Shown piece by piece: positions 10,931 to 21,850 of a DNA stretch of 64,000 nucleotides. Below the pieces are notes generated by a model, which worked only from the letters and a program-made list of their open reading frames with translations, had not been told where the DNA came from and ran no database searches. Position numbers and translations under genes: made by a program. The DNA comes from Terfezia claveryi (taxonomy: Eukaryota > Ascomycota > Pezizomycetes > Pezizales > Pezizaceae). Where the stretch lies: the NCBI GenBank assembly GCA_015179025.1, contig WHUX01000249.1, positions 1-64,000 on the forward strand. Direction: 5' to 3'. Every line of letters begins with the position of its first letter. Positions within the stretch are counted from its first letter, which is position 1.

Positions 10931-11295
10931 GCTCTTGTTATTCACCATGTACTTGAATGGATATTAAGGAATTACTTCTCAAAGGTCAACTGAGATTTAC
11001 TTCAATTGTGCTTCGGATGGAGTGAAACCTAGGGGGTGAAACTGATCCAAATCAATACTGCCATTATCTGCTTACCAACTGACATTATGGTAGGAGCAGG
11101 AATATCACGGTATGCTGGTAAGTAATGTCGCAATATGTTGATAATGTCACGGTATTTTGGTAATGTCGCGGTACAGTGAGCAGAGTATGTTATGTTAAAC
11201 TAGTGTTGCGGGTTTCAATCCCGGAATGGACCGGTCCGTTGCGGAATCCAGTCCATTCCGGTATGGACTGAATCCGGACCAGAACATATTCATTC

Positions 11296-11368
11296 CGCAA
11301 CGGCCCCGGCAATCTCGCAACGGCCTCGGCAATCTCGCAACGGCCCCGGTAATCTCGCAACGGCCCGG
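11296..11368. repeat. 20-bp GC-rich tandem repeat, 3.5 copies
   Basis: Unit cgcaacggccccggcaatct, repeated with one or two substitutions, ending in a partial copy that runs into the ccataccggtatgg palindrome. Confidence 0.85.
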
Positions 11369-11648
11369 TCCATACCGGTATGGGGGGCCGTACTGGAACT
11401 TCCTGAATCCCGGAACGGCCCAGAACATATATATTTGACTACCCAGCACAGCATCTAGTCTGGTTGGGAGACTACCAAGATAGGACTAGCTTAAGTACAA
11501 AAAGGGTAGCTGGGAGATACTGGAAAAGGTATGGGCCAAAAAGGACTACCTGTGATTTCTCAAAAAGGTAGTCTGGTTGGCACTCAAAAAGGCAACCATC
11601 CAACGCTACCGAAACAAGAAGTCAAAAATCCTAAATACCCATTGCGTG

Positions 11649-11737
11649 CTGCGGTGGGAGGCTTTCCCGCTAGTCTGGCTTGCACTAGCCCTTCTAGTGC
11701 AAGCCAGACTACTTTCCCGCGGGGTCTCCCACCGCAG
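11649..11737. repeat. Nested perfect hairpin
   Basis: The outer arms ctgcggtgggag / ctcccaccgcag (12 bp, perfect) enclose inner arms agtctggcttgcactag / its complement (17 bp, perfect) around the 5-nt loop ccctt. The inner arm is a variant of the agtctggttggcac motif seen throughout the window, which suggests a small fold-back transposon. Confidence 0.8.
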
Positions 11738-11738
11738 T

Positions 11739-11936
11739 AATTGGTACTAAACCTGCTAGCGTAGTCGCAACCTCTTATGATCTAGTGCCAACCATATGAT
11801 CTTATGCCATATTTAATTGGCACTAAACCTGCTAGCGTAGTCACTACCTTTTATGATCTAGTGCTAATCTGATGATCTCATGCCTCAGTTAATTGGCACT
11901 AAACCTGGTAGCGTAGTCGCTACCTTTTATAATCTA
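11739..11936. repeat. 76-bp tandem repeat, 2.6 copies
   Basis: Units start at 11739, 11815 and 11891, each beginning aattgg(c/t)actaaacctg(c/g)tagc and containing tatgatctagtgc. Copies differ at several positions, so the array is not recent. Confidence 0.85.
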
Positions 11937-12394
11937 GGGTTCTAGACCTCTAGTCTAATCTATGTTAGCATTCTACCAATAATGCCGCATCTCCGTTCAA
12001 CATTGTTGGTTCGATACCAGTCTATGCCGTGTCCACAGAATAATGCAATTACTAGGATTAGTCGGACATTACTCCATACCGGTAGCTCGTGTAAGTGTAA
12101 CCCACCAAAGGCTCAGCTGGCGTTCTAAAAAGAGCAACCTTGCCAAAAATAATGACGCATGCATGCATAGGTGTGTGATTATTTTCGATATCGCAGCTAA
12201 ACCGTACACAGATCAAACCGCAAGCTCTAATATTGTAATATAGGGGTCAGTACTAAGTAGAGTAGACTTACTCATGAGATTGTTGTTAGTGTCGCAGCTA
12301 ACCGCACATTGTTGGTTGCCAGTAAGTAGACTGACAGCTACTAGAATTCAAAGCCTCCATTGTATTTGATGTTTTATACAAGAAATATATTCAC
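11937..12394. other. No gene recognised
   Basis: AT-balanced sequence with no coding frame I can support; the next recognisable protein similarity starts at about 12395. Confidence 0.5.
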
Positions 12395-13000
12395 CAAGCA
12401 TTTGATGGCTTTGAGGGAGCTCCACGGCATGTTAGGCAAGTGGAGGAAATCTTTTGCAAATTCTGGAGTGAAAACTTCCTTAATTCAACCGAACTCCATT
12501 TAAAGAATCTCCACACACCAGAACTTTTTTGATTCAATACACAATCAACGGGTTTGCCTCTGCTGCCTCTCTCGGAGGCCAGAGCATTCCTTTGTGTTAC
12601 CCCCATCGCCTCTGTGAGGTATGCATTCATACCTTCGGTTATTCTCCACAGCCATATTCATCTTTTTTGCAAAACTGCATACTCTGTGGTAGGGATGCTC
12701 AATCTCGAATAACATTCAAGCGTCAGGGTCTTATGTATTGATGGTGGAGGGATAAGAGGTGTGGTAACCTAAAATTGAAATCCTCCATAAATGAACAATG
12801 AACCAATGGTACCTCCCTCTACAGGCTTTACAGCAGGTGGAGCTGTGCGTAGATTTACCATTGCGTATCCAGGAGCATTTTGATTTGTGTGTTGGAACTA
12901 GTTCTGGTAAGAAATTCAGTATGATTACGAAGCAACAAGAACCAGGTAATAATATTTCGATTCTAGGAGGTCTTATTGCCCTTGGAATTGTTCCATCAAG
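12395..13000 (+). pseudogene. Patatin-like phospholipase, 5' part, decayed
   Basis: Plus-strand frame reads QAFDGFEGAPRHVRQVEEIF then KFWSENFLNSTELHLKNLHT, and further on RVLCIDGGGIRGVV, the glycine-rich oxyanion loop of patatins. After a frame change comes LPLRIQEHFDLCVGTSSG, holding the GxSxG nucleophile (GTSSG). Patatins hydrolyse acyl chains of lipids; in fungi some are fused to NLR-type domains. In-frame stops at several points and at least two frameshifts kill the gene. The C-terminal Asp of the catalytic dyad is absent because the sequence runs into an AAA-ATPase-like gene near 13000. Confidence 0.7.
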
Positions 13001-15281
13001 GAATTCTATAGAGAATATGCTGCCTACTTGGGCGGAAACTTTACTGATCTAATGTCAAAATATTGACAATAGAGACCCCATCGTTAATCTTCGGGAGTGT
13101 GCCCAATCAGTTCGATATTCGATTCAGCAGGACGAGCGACTTGCTGGTATGGAAGGGATCTACAGTTTTTGGCCTAGCTATGATCCATGGCGGTGCTATG
13201 ATCCATGTCAACACCCCTGCCATGACACATATCCCGAGATACTACGCTGGCTAGACTTCCTCTACAGACCGGATAAATTGTTTCCTGACACTCTTGAATA
13301 TGCTCTATAATATGCGCGTACTAGCTAGTTGAGTAACTCATGTGAAGCCATCATATGCACCAATCCACCTCGAAAAGGCTGTAATTGCCCCCCCCCTTCT
13401 CAGTATGACCTGTCCACCGCAGATATCATGAACTAACAACCCTACATAGTGCCAGCACCTTAACTTAGCATATATATTTATGTTAGGATACAATATATAG
13501 GCATAGAGCTATATAGGACGTTACTATTGTTCGGTACCGATCATACATAATTCAGCCATTTTGAGCTTTTGGACCATAACAGCCAGTTGTTCAGTATTTT
13601 GATCCTCCTCGGCCTTTTCTATCTTCTGCAGCCTCTTTACCTATCTACCTTACATGATTCCTATATCCTCTATGCCCTGCACACTATATTCTATACACCA
13701 GGCCTGCTCAATGATATTTTTGCCCTATATTTTTCCTCATGTACATATATAAATGTGCATAAGGTTTCTTAAAGATTTATTAACATTGTCAATACCTATT
13801 TATATCCTCAGCTCCAGTATATACTGAAGGGGGGGGGTTGTTTGATGCTGAGGTAGGGTATTGGAAGTCTACAGCCTATACCTCCGGATCCACTCTATTG
13901 CACTTTGTAGCTTTTATTGCCATCTAGAGGCCTCTTTCTATTTTATTGCAATCAGAAGGTCTCTATATATAGTATAGTATAGTATTACAATAACCTCATC
14001 TGCCTTATATAGCAGTTTGTACGAGATCCTAATCACGGCTCGTGACTACCTAGCTGGCCTAGCCAAATGGTGCACCGTCTATATATATGGATTTTCATGC
14101 GTATACGGCTCCTGGAAGGCCTTCAGGGGCACGAGACTAATTCGGGGCTGTCCAGTACATGCCCCTATGGTCTGGCTCATTTCTTATATATAGCTACTGA
14201 GCTTAGGTCATACTAAACTGCCACAATATCTTATTTCTGCTACAGGATATAGAGCTCAATCTATTATTTGCATACTCTATCTCATATCTCTAGTGATTTA
14301 AATATCTACGGACCGTTTTAGGTGAAGTGACCTTTATTGACCTCATATCTGCCATTGGCTTGTTGAGCGATGCATACTATTCTTGTAGCCAGGTTGCTCA
14401 GTTGTCTGATCAATAGTGAATAGACCCAAGTTATTGGATCTACAGGATAATAAGATGCACATGGTATAGAGGATATAGGAGCTGTATAAGGTAGATAGGT
14501 AAAGAGGCTGCAGAAGATATAAAAGGCCGAGGAGGATCAAAATACTGAACAACTGGCTGTTATAGTCCAAAAGCTCAAAATGGCTGAATTATGCATGATC
14601 GGTACCGAACAATAGTAACGTTCTATATAGCTCTATGCCTATATATTGTATCCTAACATAAATATATATGCTAAGTTAAGGTGCTGGCACTATGTAGGGT
14701 TGTTAGTTCATGATATCTGTGGGTGGACGGGTCGTACTGAGAGGGGGGGGGCAATTACAGCCTTTTCGAGGTGGATTGGTGCATATGATGGCTTCACATG
14801 AGTTACTCAACTAGCTAGTACGCGCATATTGTAGAGCATATTCAAGAGTGTCAGGAAACAATTTATCCGGTCTGTAGAGGAAGTCTGGCCAGCGTAGTAT
14901 CTCGGGATATGTGTCATGGCAGGGGTGTTGACATGGATCACAGCACCGCCATGGATCATAGCTAGGCCAAAAACTGTACGTGCTCGTTGACGAGTACGAT
15001 TCTTTCCGAATAGGTACCTCGACCTACCCGGTACCGTCGGAGGATCCGAGATCGCTTGGGATAACACAGTAGTCAGAGGAAATTTCAGATCTTTCTGGGC
15101 TACACTAAAGACATTAGGCACAGAAGGGATCATCAAAAGAATTTTCATCACGGGCATATCACCACTCACATTATCCGGTCTCGGCAGTGGGTTCAATGTG
15201 GCGAGAAATCTGTCATTCCACAAGGACCTAGCCGGGCTTTGTGGTTTGACATCTTCGGACTTGGGAGACGCCCTGACGGGG
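13000..15281 (+). pseudogene. AAA-ATPase-like gene, N-terminal part, split by a transposon
   Basis: Two plus-strand pieces (about 13000-13162 and 14977-15281) become one reading frame when the element 13163-14976 is set aside. The left piece has REYAAYLGGNFTDLMSKY then SVRYSIQQDERLAGMEGI. The right piece has VLVDEYDSF (Walker B-like), then SEIAWDNTVVRGNFRSFW, IKRIFITGISPLTLSGLGSG and NVARNLSFHKDLAGLCGLT. These are typical of the AAA-ATPase-like domain of fungal proteins that also carry a C-terminal PD-(D/E)XK nuclease. There is a one-base deletion in the C run after DSF and a stop in the left piece. A second TIR element begins at 15282, where the homology stops. Confidence 0.75.
13163..14976. 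mobile_element. TA-flanked element with ~515-bp terminal inverted repeats
   Basis: It starts CAGTTTTTGGCCTAG and ends with the exact complement, with TA on both sides (13161-13162 and 14977-14978). The arms 13163-13675 and 14460-14976 are near-identical inverted copies; the ~780-bp middle is unique and I find no transposase in it. TA duplication and CAG terminus fit a non-autonomous Tc1/mariner-superfamily element. Removing it restores the reading frame of the surrounding AAA-ATPase-like gene, which confirms the borders. Poly-G/C runs of 7-8 lie in both arms. Confidence 0.8.
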
Positions 15282-16280
15282 TAGCCTCGTAGTAACCAGT
15301 CTGTTGTCTCTAGCCTGCTAGTTACTTAGTGTTGTCACTTGTATACTAGCCTCTACTTAGTTGCTTTATTAGTAAACAAACATCATCCTATTCAACTCCC
15401 CGATAATTAACACTGACGGGGATCTACGAGGCCGTTTTCTTTCAGAAATGACTGAATTTTACAACGGATACTAGTGCTCCGGGACCCGGAGCAGGCTTCT
15501 TGGCACCTGGGCAGCTAGGTAGTGGCTTTTGCCGGAGCAGTTAGTTGGTTTTTTATGTAGTACCTAGTCTGCCGAGTGAGTGGCTTTTTATGTGATACCT
15601 ACTTGTTGATCTAACGTTCCCAGCCTCTTTATCATGAGTGCAAGTGGTGGTATCAAGCGAAGGCCATCTGCTTAGCTTGCAAGAGAGCCAAAGTGAATAA
15701 GTCTCCGGAAGTCGCGGTGGTCTTTCGGGGATACTCAGTATTTGGTGATTGAGGAAGATGGGAAAGTTGAAGACTCAAAAACATGGGATCCTACAGTTCC
15801 AACCCAACATGCGAAGATGCTACCAGAAAAAATAGTAATGCTGACGCAGATGTCTCTGGTAAGCATACCCAGAGATTACTAGATAAAGCATTTAGAACTG
15901 ACATAGGCACAGACTTTGGAGGAGTGGCGAGCAAAAGCGAAATGGATGGTCGCAATGCGTGTTCGCAATTTTTGTTCAGAGTTTGTTGATGCGCTGCTAC
16001 TTTGTTGCCTGCCTCAGAGAGACAACGTCGTTGGATACGAGTACCGAGAGTCGTAACATCATGAAATATATGCACGAGCTTCAGAGTGTTATTTGTGAGG
16101 AGCTTGAAAAATTGCACGCAGGTATGTTTTTGAAGGGGGGGTATATAATTTTGGGGGGTTGTCTAACAGATCTAGGTGGCTGCGTGGTAGCCTCGTAGAA
16201 CCATGGTTAATATATTATTATTTGTAGCGTTCGTGACGCCGCAAACCTCCAGAGACAACAGACTGGTTACTACGAGGCTA
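15282..16280. mobile_element. ~1-kb element with 30-bp terminal inverted repeats
   Basis: The block tagcctcgtagtaaccagtctg...ctct (30 bp) at 15282-15311 recurs perfectly inverted at 16251-16280. It breaks off the AAA-ATPase-like similarity at its left border. The interior carries decayed plus-strand coding text around 15780-16120 (for example TLEEWRAKAKWMVAMRVRNF) that I cannot assign to a family. Outer TA dinucleotides could be either the target site or part of the repeat. Confidence 0.6.
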
Positions 16281-16529
16281 GCTGCGTGGTGCTGCGGGAA
16301 AGATTTACGTGAAACAGGTAGTGGAGAGAGCGACAAAGGCATTTGAATATCAATGAAATTGAATTGTACTTTCAGTTTACGGTCGAGGACTACGCTTCAT
16401 TTTGGTATCCTATTTCGTTCGTGGTCGATCCTAGGTTCTGGAAACCTACAAGTCCAGCACGTCAAGATTATAATGCACCGAGAGAGACTTCAGTAATGAT
16501 CTGCAGGATTATTGCTGTTACGGGGGTCT
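16281..16529. other. Unassigned coding-like debris
   Basis: A short plus-strand frame (VEDYASFWYPISFVVDPRFW) lies here without a recognisable family. Otherwise nothing supportable. Confidence 0.3.
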
Positions 16530-17330
16530 TCAGGGCCTGTTCGGCCTGCTTGGCATCTCTACAAGACGGGGTTCTGCAGCCAAGCGTCCCTCCTTATCCA
16601 TATACCACAACATGATATGACGTGACCAGACAATGATAACAAGGTGTGCCCGCAACTCAAGACTTTGTTTCTTCATCAGTTGCTGCACATAAGCGCTCTT
16701 GATATTATAATCCCTTAGCTGCGGGCCCTCGTTTTCCATAACCCATGATTGAATTGTTCCTCCGTGGTACCTGTCCCAATGGCCGAATCTAAGCTCAAGA
16801 ATTTGGGGGAGAGTGTAGTCGCGCAGGGTGTCTGCTCTAGCGAGCACCGCATTTCCGCTGCTGCCAACTGGTATATTTAGGTACTGAATTTGATAGAACT
16901 TCCATTCGGTAACTATCAGCAGTCCGGGAACCTGGAAGACAAGATCGATACGGCCGTTTGTTTGGTCTGGCTACATGAGACGTTAGATATTGTCTAGCTA
17001 ATAGTGAGTCATGGATTACCTTTATCACTTTGAATTCTGCGTGTGGAACAAGAGAATGGTTTCGCAGGAGGCAGAAATAGAAGCTATTCCGATGGTTTGC
17101 CTCACTCGTTTTGGTAAGATCGTTGGTGATGATGTCCCGTTGCATCATCAATTCTCGATAACAACCCAACGTTCGATCAAGTACACAAATCATACTTGTC
17201 GAGAACTGCGAGAGCGATTCGATTTGCCGCAACACGATTCGGTATCTTGAGGTGTGTTGTCGGCTTTTCCGGGTGAAACGTAAGACCGCCAAAGTAGACG
17301 ATGAGGTTGGTTCTCTCAGCCAACAGTCAG
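16530..17330 (-). pseudogene. AAA-ATPase-like family, C-terminal PD-(D/E)XK half, inverted
   Basis: Minus-strand pieces read YFGGLTFHPEKP then HLKIPNRVAANRIALAVLDK. Further blocks are LGCYRELMMQRDIITNDLTK and FYFCLLRNHSLVPHAEFKV. The nuclease motif follows: RIDLVFQVPGLLIVTEWKF, with Asp and E-W-K as expected for PD-(D/E)XK, then TLPQILELRFGHWDRYHGGT. This is the C-terminal half of the same family whose N-terminal half lies on the plus strand to the left. There are frame changes between the blocks. Either one gene was inverted at the 15.3-16.5 kb region or two copies face each other. Confidence 0.75.
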
Positions 17331-18364
17331 ACCAAGTGTAGACACATGAGGTAATAGTTTCACCATGTCTAGATTGGAGTGAGGTTAATCATACCTAGTT
17401 GCACCCCTAATTTCCCTGCCTGCTACGTTACGTGAGGCCCTGGCCATCTGGCTTCTAGCTGTTTTTTCATTTACGGAATTTTCCATCAAGGTAGCTGCCG
17501 CTGGCACACGACACCTCTTAAGTCTGAAGGACATAGGTAGAGCTTTTCAACCACAACACAAGTCACAAAACTCATGAACTGCAATCTAGGTGAGAGCATT
17601 GCCAGGCCTACGACAAGTGGGGCCACATATGAGTGTAGAATTATATTTTTTTAATGAAGATAACCCATAAGAACTTAAATTTCTGGTGGCTTTATAGGAT
17701 TCGATAGAGGGTTTCCTTAGATGAACTAAAATATCTAGGGGGTGATAAAATACAGTTCAGGGTAATATCAAATATCATGAGACAAAAAATTGGAGCTCCA
17801 AGCTGGAGCTTTGTGAGAAAGGATATTGAGTCTAGTAATATGTCTTACTCTTGTTCAATACTTTTTCCCGAGTTAACTCTATACCACAGGGTATTCTTCT
17901 AAGCCATGCGGAGATCCTCTCAATTTTTAGGTGCTACGCACTATGAAATATGGACAAGAAAGTAGCTTCTGCATGAAGTATTGCCATCAAGCTTAACCAA
18001 ACTCAGCATTGAGTATCATTGGAAAGGCGTGTCGAACACCTTCACCGCAGCCGGCTTGAGCTGAATCTTGAAGAGCGAAGATTCTATTCGGTGTGATCAT
18101 CAGACTTGTTTCCCGTAGTGCGAGCGCTCTGTACAGCTAATGAGTGTAGCTTTTATCCTTCTCACCACTCCGCCTTGCTAGAGTATTTCTTCCTACAGGC
18201 CTCTTCCGATATGAAGCTACACAATATATTACACCCCGTCTCGACGTTACAGTACAATCATATCCTTCATGCCAAGCATCGCCTGTAAGTGAGCTGCTGA
18301 CTAACCCTTGCTTTGTAAATTGTACACTTGGCGCAAGGAAAGGAGCGTCGACGCACCTTCAACG
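17331..18364. other. Upstream region of ALG10; no gene recognised
   Basis: No coding similarity seen. The last few hundred bases should hold the ALG10 promoter and 5' leader. An upstream ATG at 18308 opens a frame that is in phase with the ALG10 start, so a slightly longer N-terminus cannot be excluded. Confidence 0.5.
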
Positions 18365-20247
18365 ATGGTCCCCCTGCTCCTCCGCCTCTCGTTCCTAGTG
18401 TTAGCTGCCTCGCTTCTTGCGTATAAATTTAATACTATCGTTCCTGAGCCGTACCTCGTGAGTATAGCATGTCCTCCACTTGAGTCTGAGGCTGATATTT
18501 GCTAGGATGAAGCCTTCCATATCCCACAGGCCCAAAGGTATTGTGAAGGCAGATGGACCGAGTGGGATGACAAGATAACCACCCCCTTTGGACTGTATGC
18601 CTTCTTCAGAGCATCACATACATATTACTCACTGATTTGGACTCAAGCTATGTGCTTTCATACATATATACTCGTGTGCTACTCCCAGTGTTCCCTTACT
18701 TGGGCCAAGACAACATCTGCTCGACCCCAATCTTACGATCTTTCAATGCATTGGGAATTACGATTGTTCTCCCTTTGCTCTCCTATCGAGTCTCCCGTAG
18801 GCATCAAAGAAATAAATCGGATGCAGCGAGTGATGCCATAAGTATTGGATTTTTTCCCTTGCTCTTCTTTTTCGGAGGATTATTTTACACCGATATCTGG
18901 AGTACGGTGTTTCTGTTAGCTGCGTATGAAAGGGTTTTGGCAGGGAATGCTTGGGCTAGTGCGGCTGTGAGTAGTGCATAGAACTACATCAGGTAAAGAT
19001 CTATATACTAATAGCGGGTTTACCATGGCAGTTATCAGCAATATCACTGCTCTTCCGCCAAACAAATGTCCTGTGGACAGCGTTTTTCTGTGTCCTCAAT
19101 GTTCTTTCCCGCCTTGAGAGGGAAGCAATAGCACTAAAGAAGAAGAACAAAGGCGGACCACCCCAAAAAAACATAATCAGTAGCTACCAGCAAATCCTGG
19201 GAAATGCATGGCAAACTGGAGATGTCTATAATCCATTACTAGCGGAAGCAGACATTCCTGGAGGATGGTGCCTTTCTGGTATGATCTTGAAAATAGCAAT
19301 TTGGCCCCCCTCCGCTGATATAATGCGTAGGTATTGTGGTATCCATCACCTCTCTCTTGTTTTCAGTGCGTCGATTCCCGCTTCAAGCTATTGTGGCTAC
19401 TATTCCATTTATGGCCGTGATAGTGGGGTTCGTGGCCTTCGTGGTTTGGAATGGTGGAATCGTGCTTGGTATGTCGCAACACCCATCACCTACTATTATG
19501 ATTACTAACCCCGATGAAGGAGATAAAACTGCACATGTAGCAACAATTCATGCTCCGCAGTTATTTTATTTCTCCCTTTTCACAATGTTCATCTCATGGC
19601 CTCTGGTTATTACACCCAGTCTGCCATTACGTTTCCTGCATGAGAATTTCCCTATCATATTCCCTGCCCCGAGAGGTCCAATCCAGCAAATGGCAATCAG
19701 AAATTCAATCGTTCAAAAAATGGTTCGAACATTCCTTACCCTCGCTATCTTGACTGGGATGGGTCTAGTTGTTCACTACAATACATACCTGCACCCATAC
19801 CTGCTAGCAGATAACAGACACTACCCTTTTTATCTTTTCCAGCGAACAATCATGGCCCATCCCGCAGTCAAATATATTGCTGTACCAGTGTATTACGCAT
19901 GCGGATGGTGCATACTGTACGCTCTGCAACAGCCAACTCTCCAGTCCAGACTTACTCGGAATAACGGGGATGTCACCACGATATGGGCACTGGCGTACTT
20001 TGCGACATTTTTTGGGTCTGTTATCGGCGCGGGACTGGTAGAGTTTAGATACTTCGTCCCGGCATGGGTGTTATGGAGACTAGCGGTCGGAGGTAAAGGA
20101 GTTGACCAAGATCAAGGCGGATCATGGAGATGGTGGTTAGAGATAGCTTGGTTTGCTGGGATAAATACTGCAACCTCATGGTTGTTTCTGTATAAAGGAT
20201 TCAGTTGGGAAAATGAGCCTGGGAAAGTGCAAAGATTCATGTGGTGA
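18365..20247 (+). CDS. ALG10: Dol-P-Glc:Glc2Man9GlcNAc2-PP-Dol alpha-1,2-glucosyltransferase, five exons, 542 aa
   Basis: ALG10 (DIE2) adds the third, terminal glucose to the dolichol-linked N-glycan precursor in the ER lumen, the signal preferred by oligosaccharyltransferase. Predicted exons: 18365-18457, 18506-18594, 18648-18966, 19032-19278, 19367-20247, all GT..AG with phases that match (1629 nt). Diagnostic sequences: [17 protein letters not shown] (family luminal motif) and [19 protein letters not shown] across the second intron. Also seen are [42 protein letters not shown] and [16 protein letters not shown]. The N-terminus is a hydrophobic signal-anchor and many further membrane segments follow, as expected. 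Length agrees with yeast-size homologs. It appears intact and is likely a conserved host gene. Confidence 0.93.
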
Positions 20248-21479
20248 TTTCAGATTACCACCGGGAAACCGGAGGGTGCACTAAGCACAGAAGATCACAC
20301 ACGGAGTACTCTCCTTTGTTGTTTTGAATATTGCCTGTCTTCTATTATTATTCTTAAGGAAAATTCACGGAGAACTGGTTTCTTTTCACTTACTGAAGGG
20401 AATCTGTCGCTAAAACTAAGATTTTAAAGGCTATTTACGTGCCTACACCTGGTATAGTCATACTACCGATACTTACAATCACTATGTTGTGTCTGAGTGG
20501 GAGAGAGAGGGGATGGTTTAAAGAATTGGCTTCCCATTGAGTTCAGGGTAATGCGACATCTGTTCATTAGGGTGGAATAAACCTACTCTCAAGCCATACT
20601 AAGGAAATACTTAGGTCAGATATCAGATCTCAGTCTATTTATACCCAGAACATGACGTAGAAATTTCGAAATCAAAGTGGACCGAGGGGTCATGCATTCT
20701 GAGTATTTGACCGTTGCAAGAATTTGACAATCAAAGGATTCAGGATTTAGCCTGGTCGTCCATCATATCCCCCTCATCCGAGCGGGATGTAAATTTTTTG
20801 ACAATTGAAACCTTTCAATTCAAGTTAGGTAATCTAGAGCTTCCAATCTAACAAGCTTTAGGGCAACGACTTGCCATGGTTCTCCCCTCGAAGGCCTTAA
20901 CATCGATCTACGGAGCATGGAGAATTGACGTTCCGATTAACGAGCCGTTTCTCCTCTTCCATTGCAGTAGACCATCATAATTATTCCCTCCAGTCAAGCA
21001 GTAACAAGTCTGGGCCAGTGCCCGCTTCTGGTGGGAGATACTCTAACAACTAAAGACGATCAATCAGCACAGTCGGTAAGTAGAAACAGGAAGGGATCAT
21101 GTGTGCTGCCAACACAAGTCTACTTCGACTAGACAAACTCCGTCCCACGATATACACATCTTTATTAATTCATTTGTTCTTGATTTACTCGGAAGAAAGG
21201 AGTCTTTTTCTAATTGACGACATATTTTTATTTGGCTCCTCAACAGAGATCAATGTTCTTTGCAATGTTACCTCTGTCCAGTCCTTTTTTGTAATGTATC
21301 ACCTCTAAGGGCAAAATGGCCACGTTTCTTGATTTGCGGTGATTTTACAGTACAGCTGCTACAGCACCTAGCCAGCAATATATGCCTGAATACTTTGAAC
21401 CTCAATTAGTCTCAATCAAATTATTAACATTACAAGTTTGCACAGTCGTCCTAAAGCGAGCGGGTATCATCCAATCATT

Positions 21480-21850
21480 CGTTTCCACATCCTGTTGCTA
21501 CATACGGGGATGTGAACGGTGAAGTTACTCTTGGGATGAGCAGCAAACCCAACCTCTTGGGCATACCTAGACAAACCTACACGGCCAATTTCACCCAGTG
21601 CAGCAACGTGTCGGGCAATGGCAACACCCGGCATGGAATCCTGGGCCGCAAGGGTTGGGATACCTATTGATCACGGAATTAATTCCTTAAGTCCGATATA
21701 ACTGCTCTAGAAATTTGCGAATTGCTACGCCTGGAAACCGGGCCGTAACATTAGATGACAGGTTGACGTGGGCCGGTGCCTGGGAAGTGATTTGCTCAAG
21801 AAAGCTCGTTTGGGCCGTTTTGAGGTTTGTAATTGATTATAACTCTTGTA
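21480..21850 (-). other. Coding-like remnant of unknown family
   Basis: Two minus-strand blocks read like real protein: QTSFLEQITSQAPAHVNLSS followed by NVTARFPGVAIRKFLEQLYR, and then AAQDSMPGVAIARHVAALGE followed by IGRVGLSRYAQEVGFAAHPK. They are in different frames, separated by a short stretch that could be an intron ending at 'caatag' or a decayed join. I do not recognise the family. It could be a small part of a lost gene. Confidence 0.3.

Larger units (their letters stand above)
10498..11431. mobile_element. Putative fold-back element with imperfect inverted ends
   Basis: The left end (atatatgttctggtccgtt... ccataccggtatgg) recurs inverted at the right end (ccataccggtatgg ... ccgttcc-type block ... 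cagaacatatat). The 14-bp palindrome ccataccggtatgg is in both ends. Inside lie an integrase-like fragment on the minus strand and a 20-bp GC-rich tandem repeat. No target-site duplication could be proven because the flanks are AT dinucleotides. Confidence 0.45.

Noticed and set aside
18365..20247. GPI mannosyltransferase (PIG-V/GPI18) identity
   Set aside because: First impression from the many membrane segments; the [17 protein letters not shown] and TPFGLYVLSYI motifs are those of ALG10.
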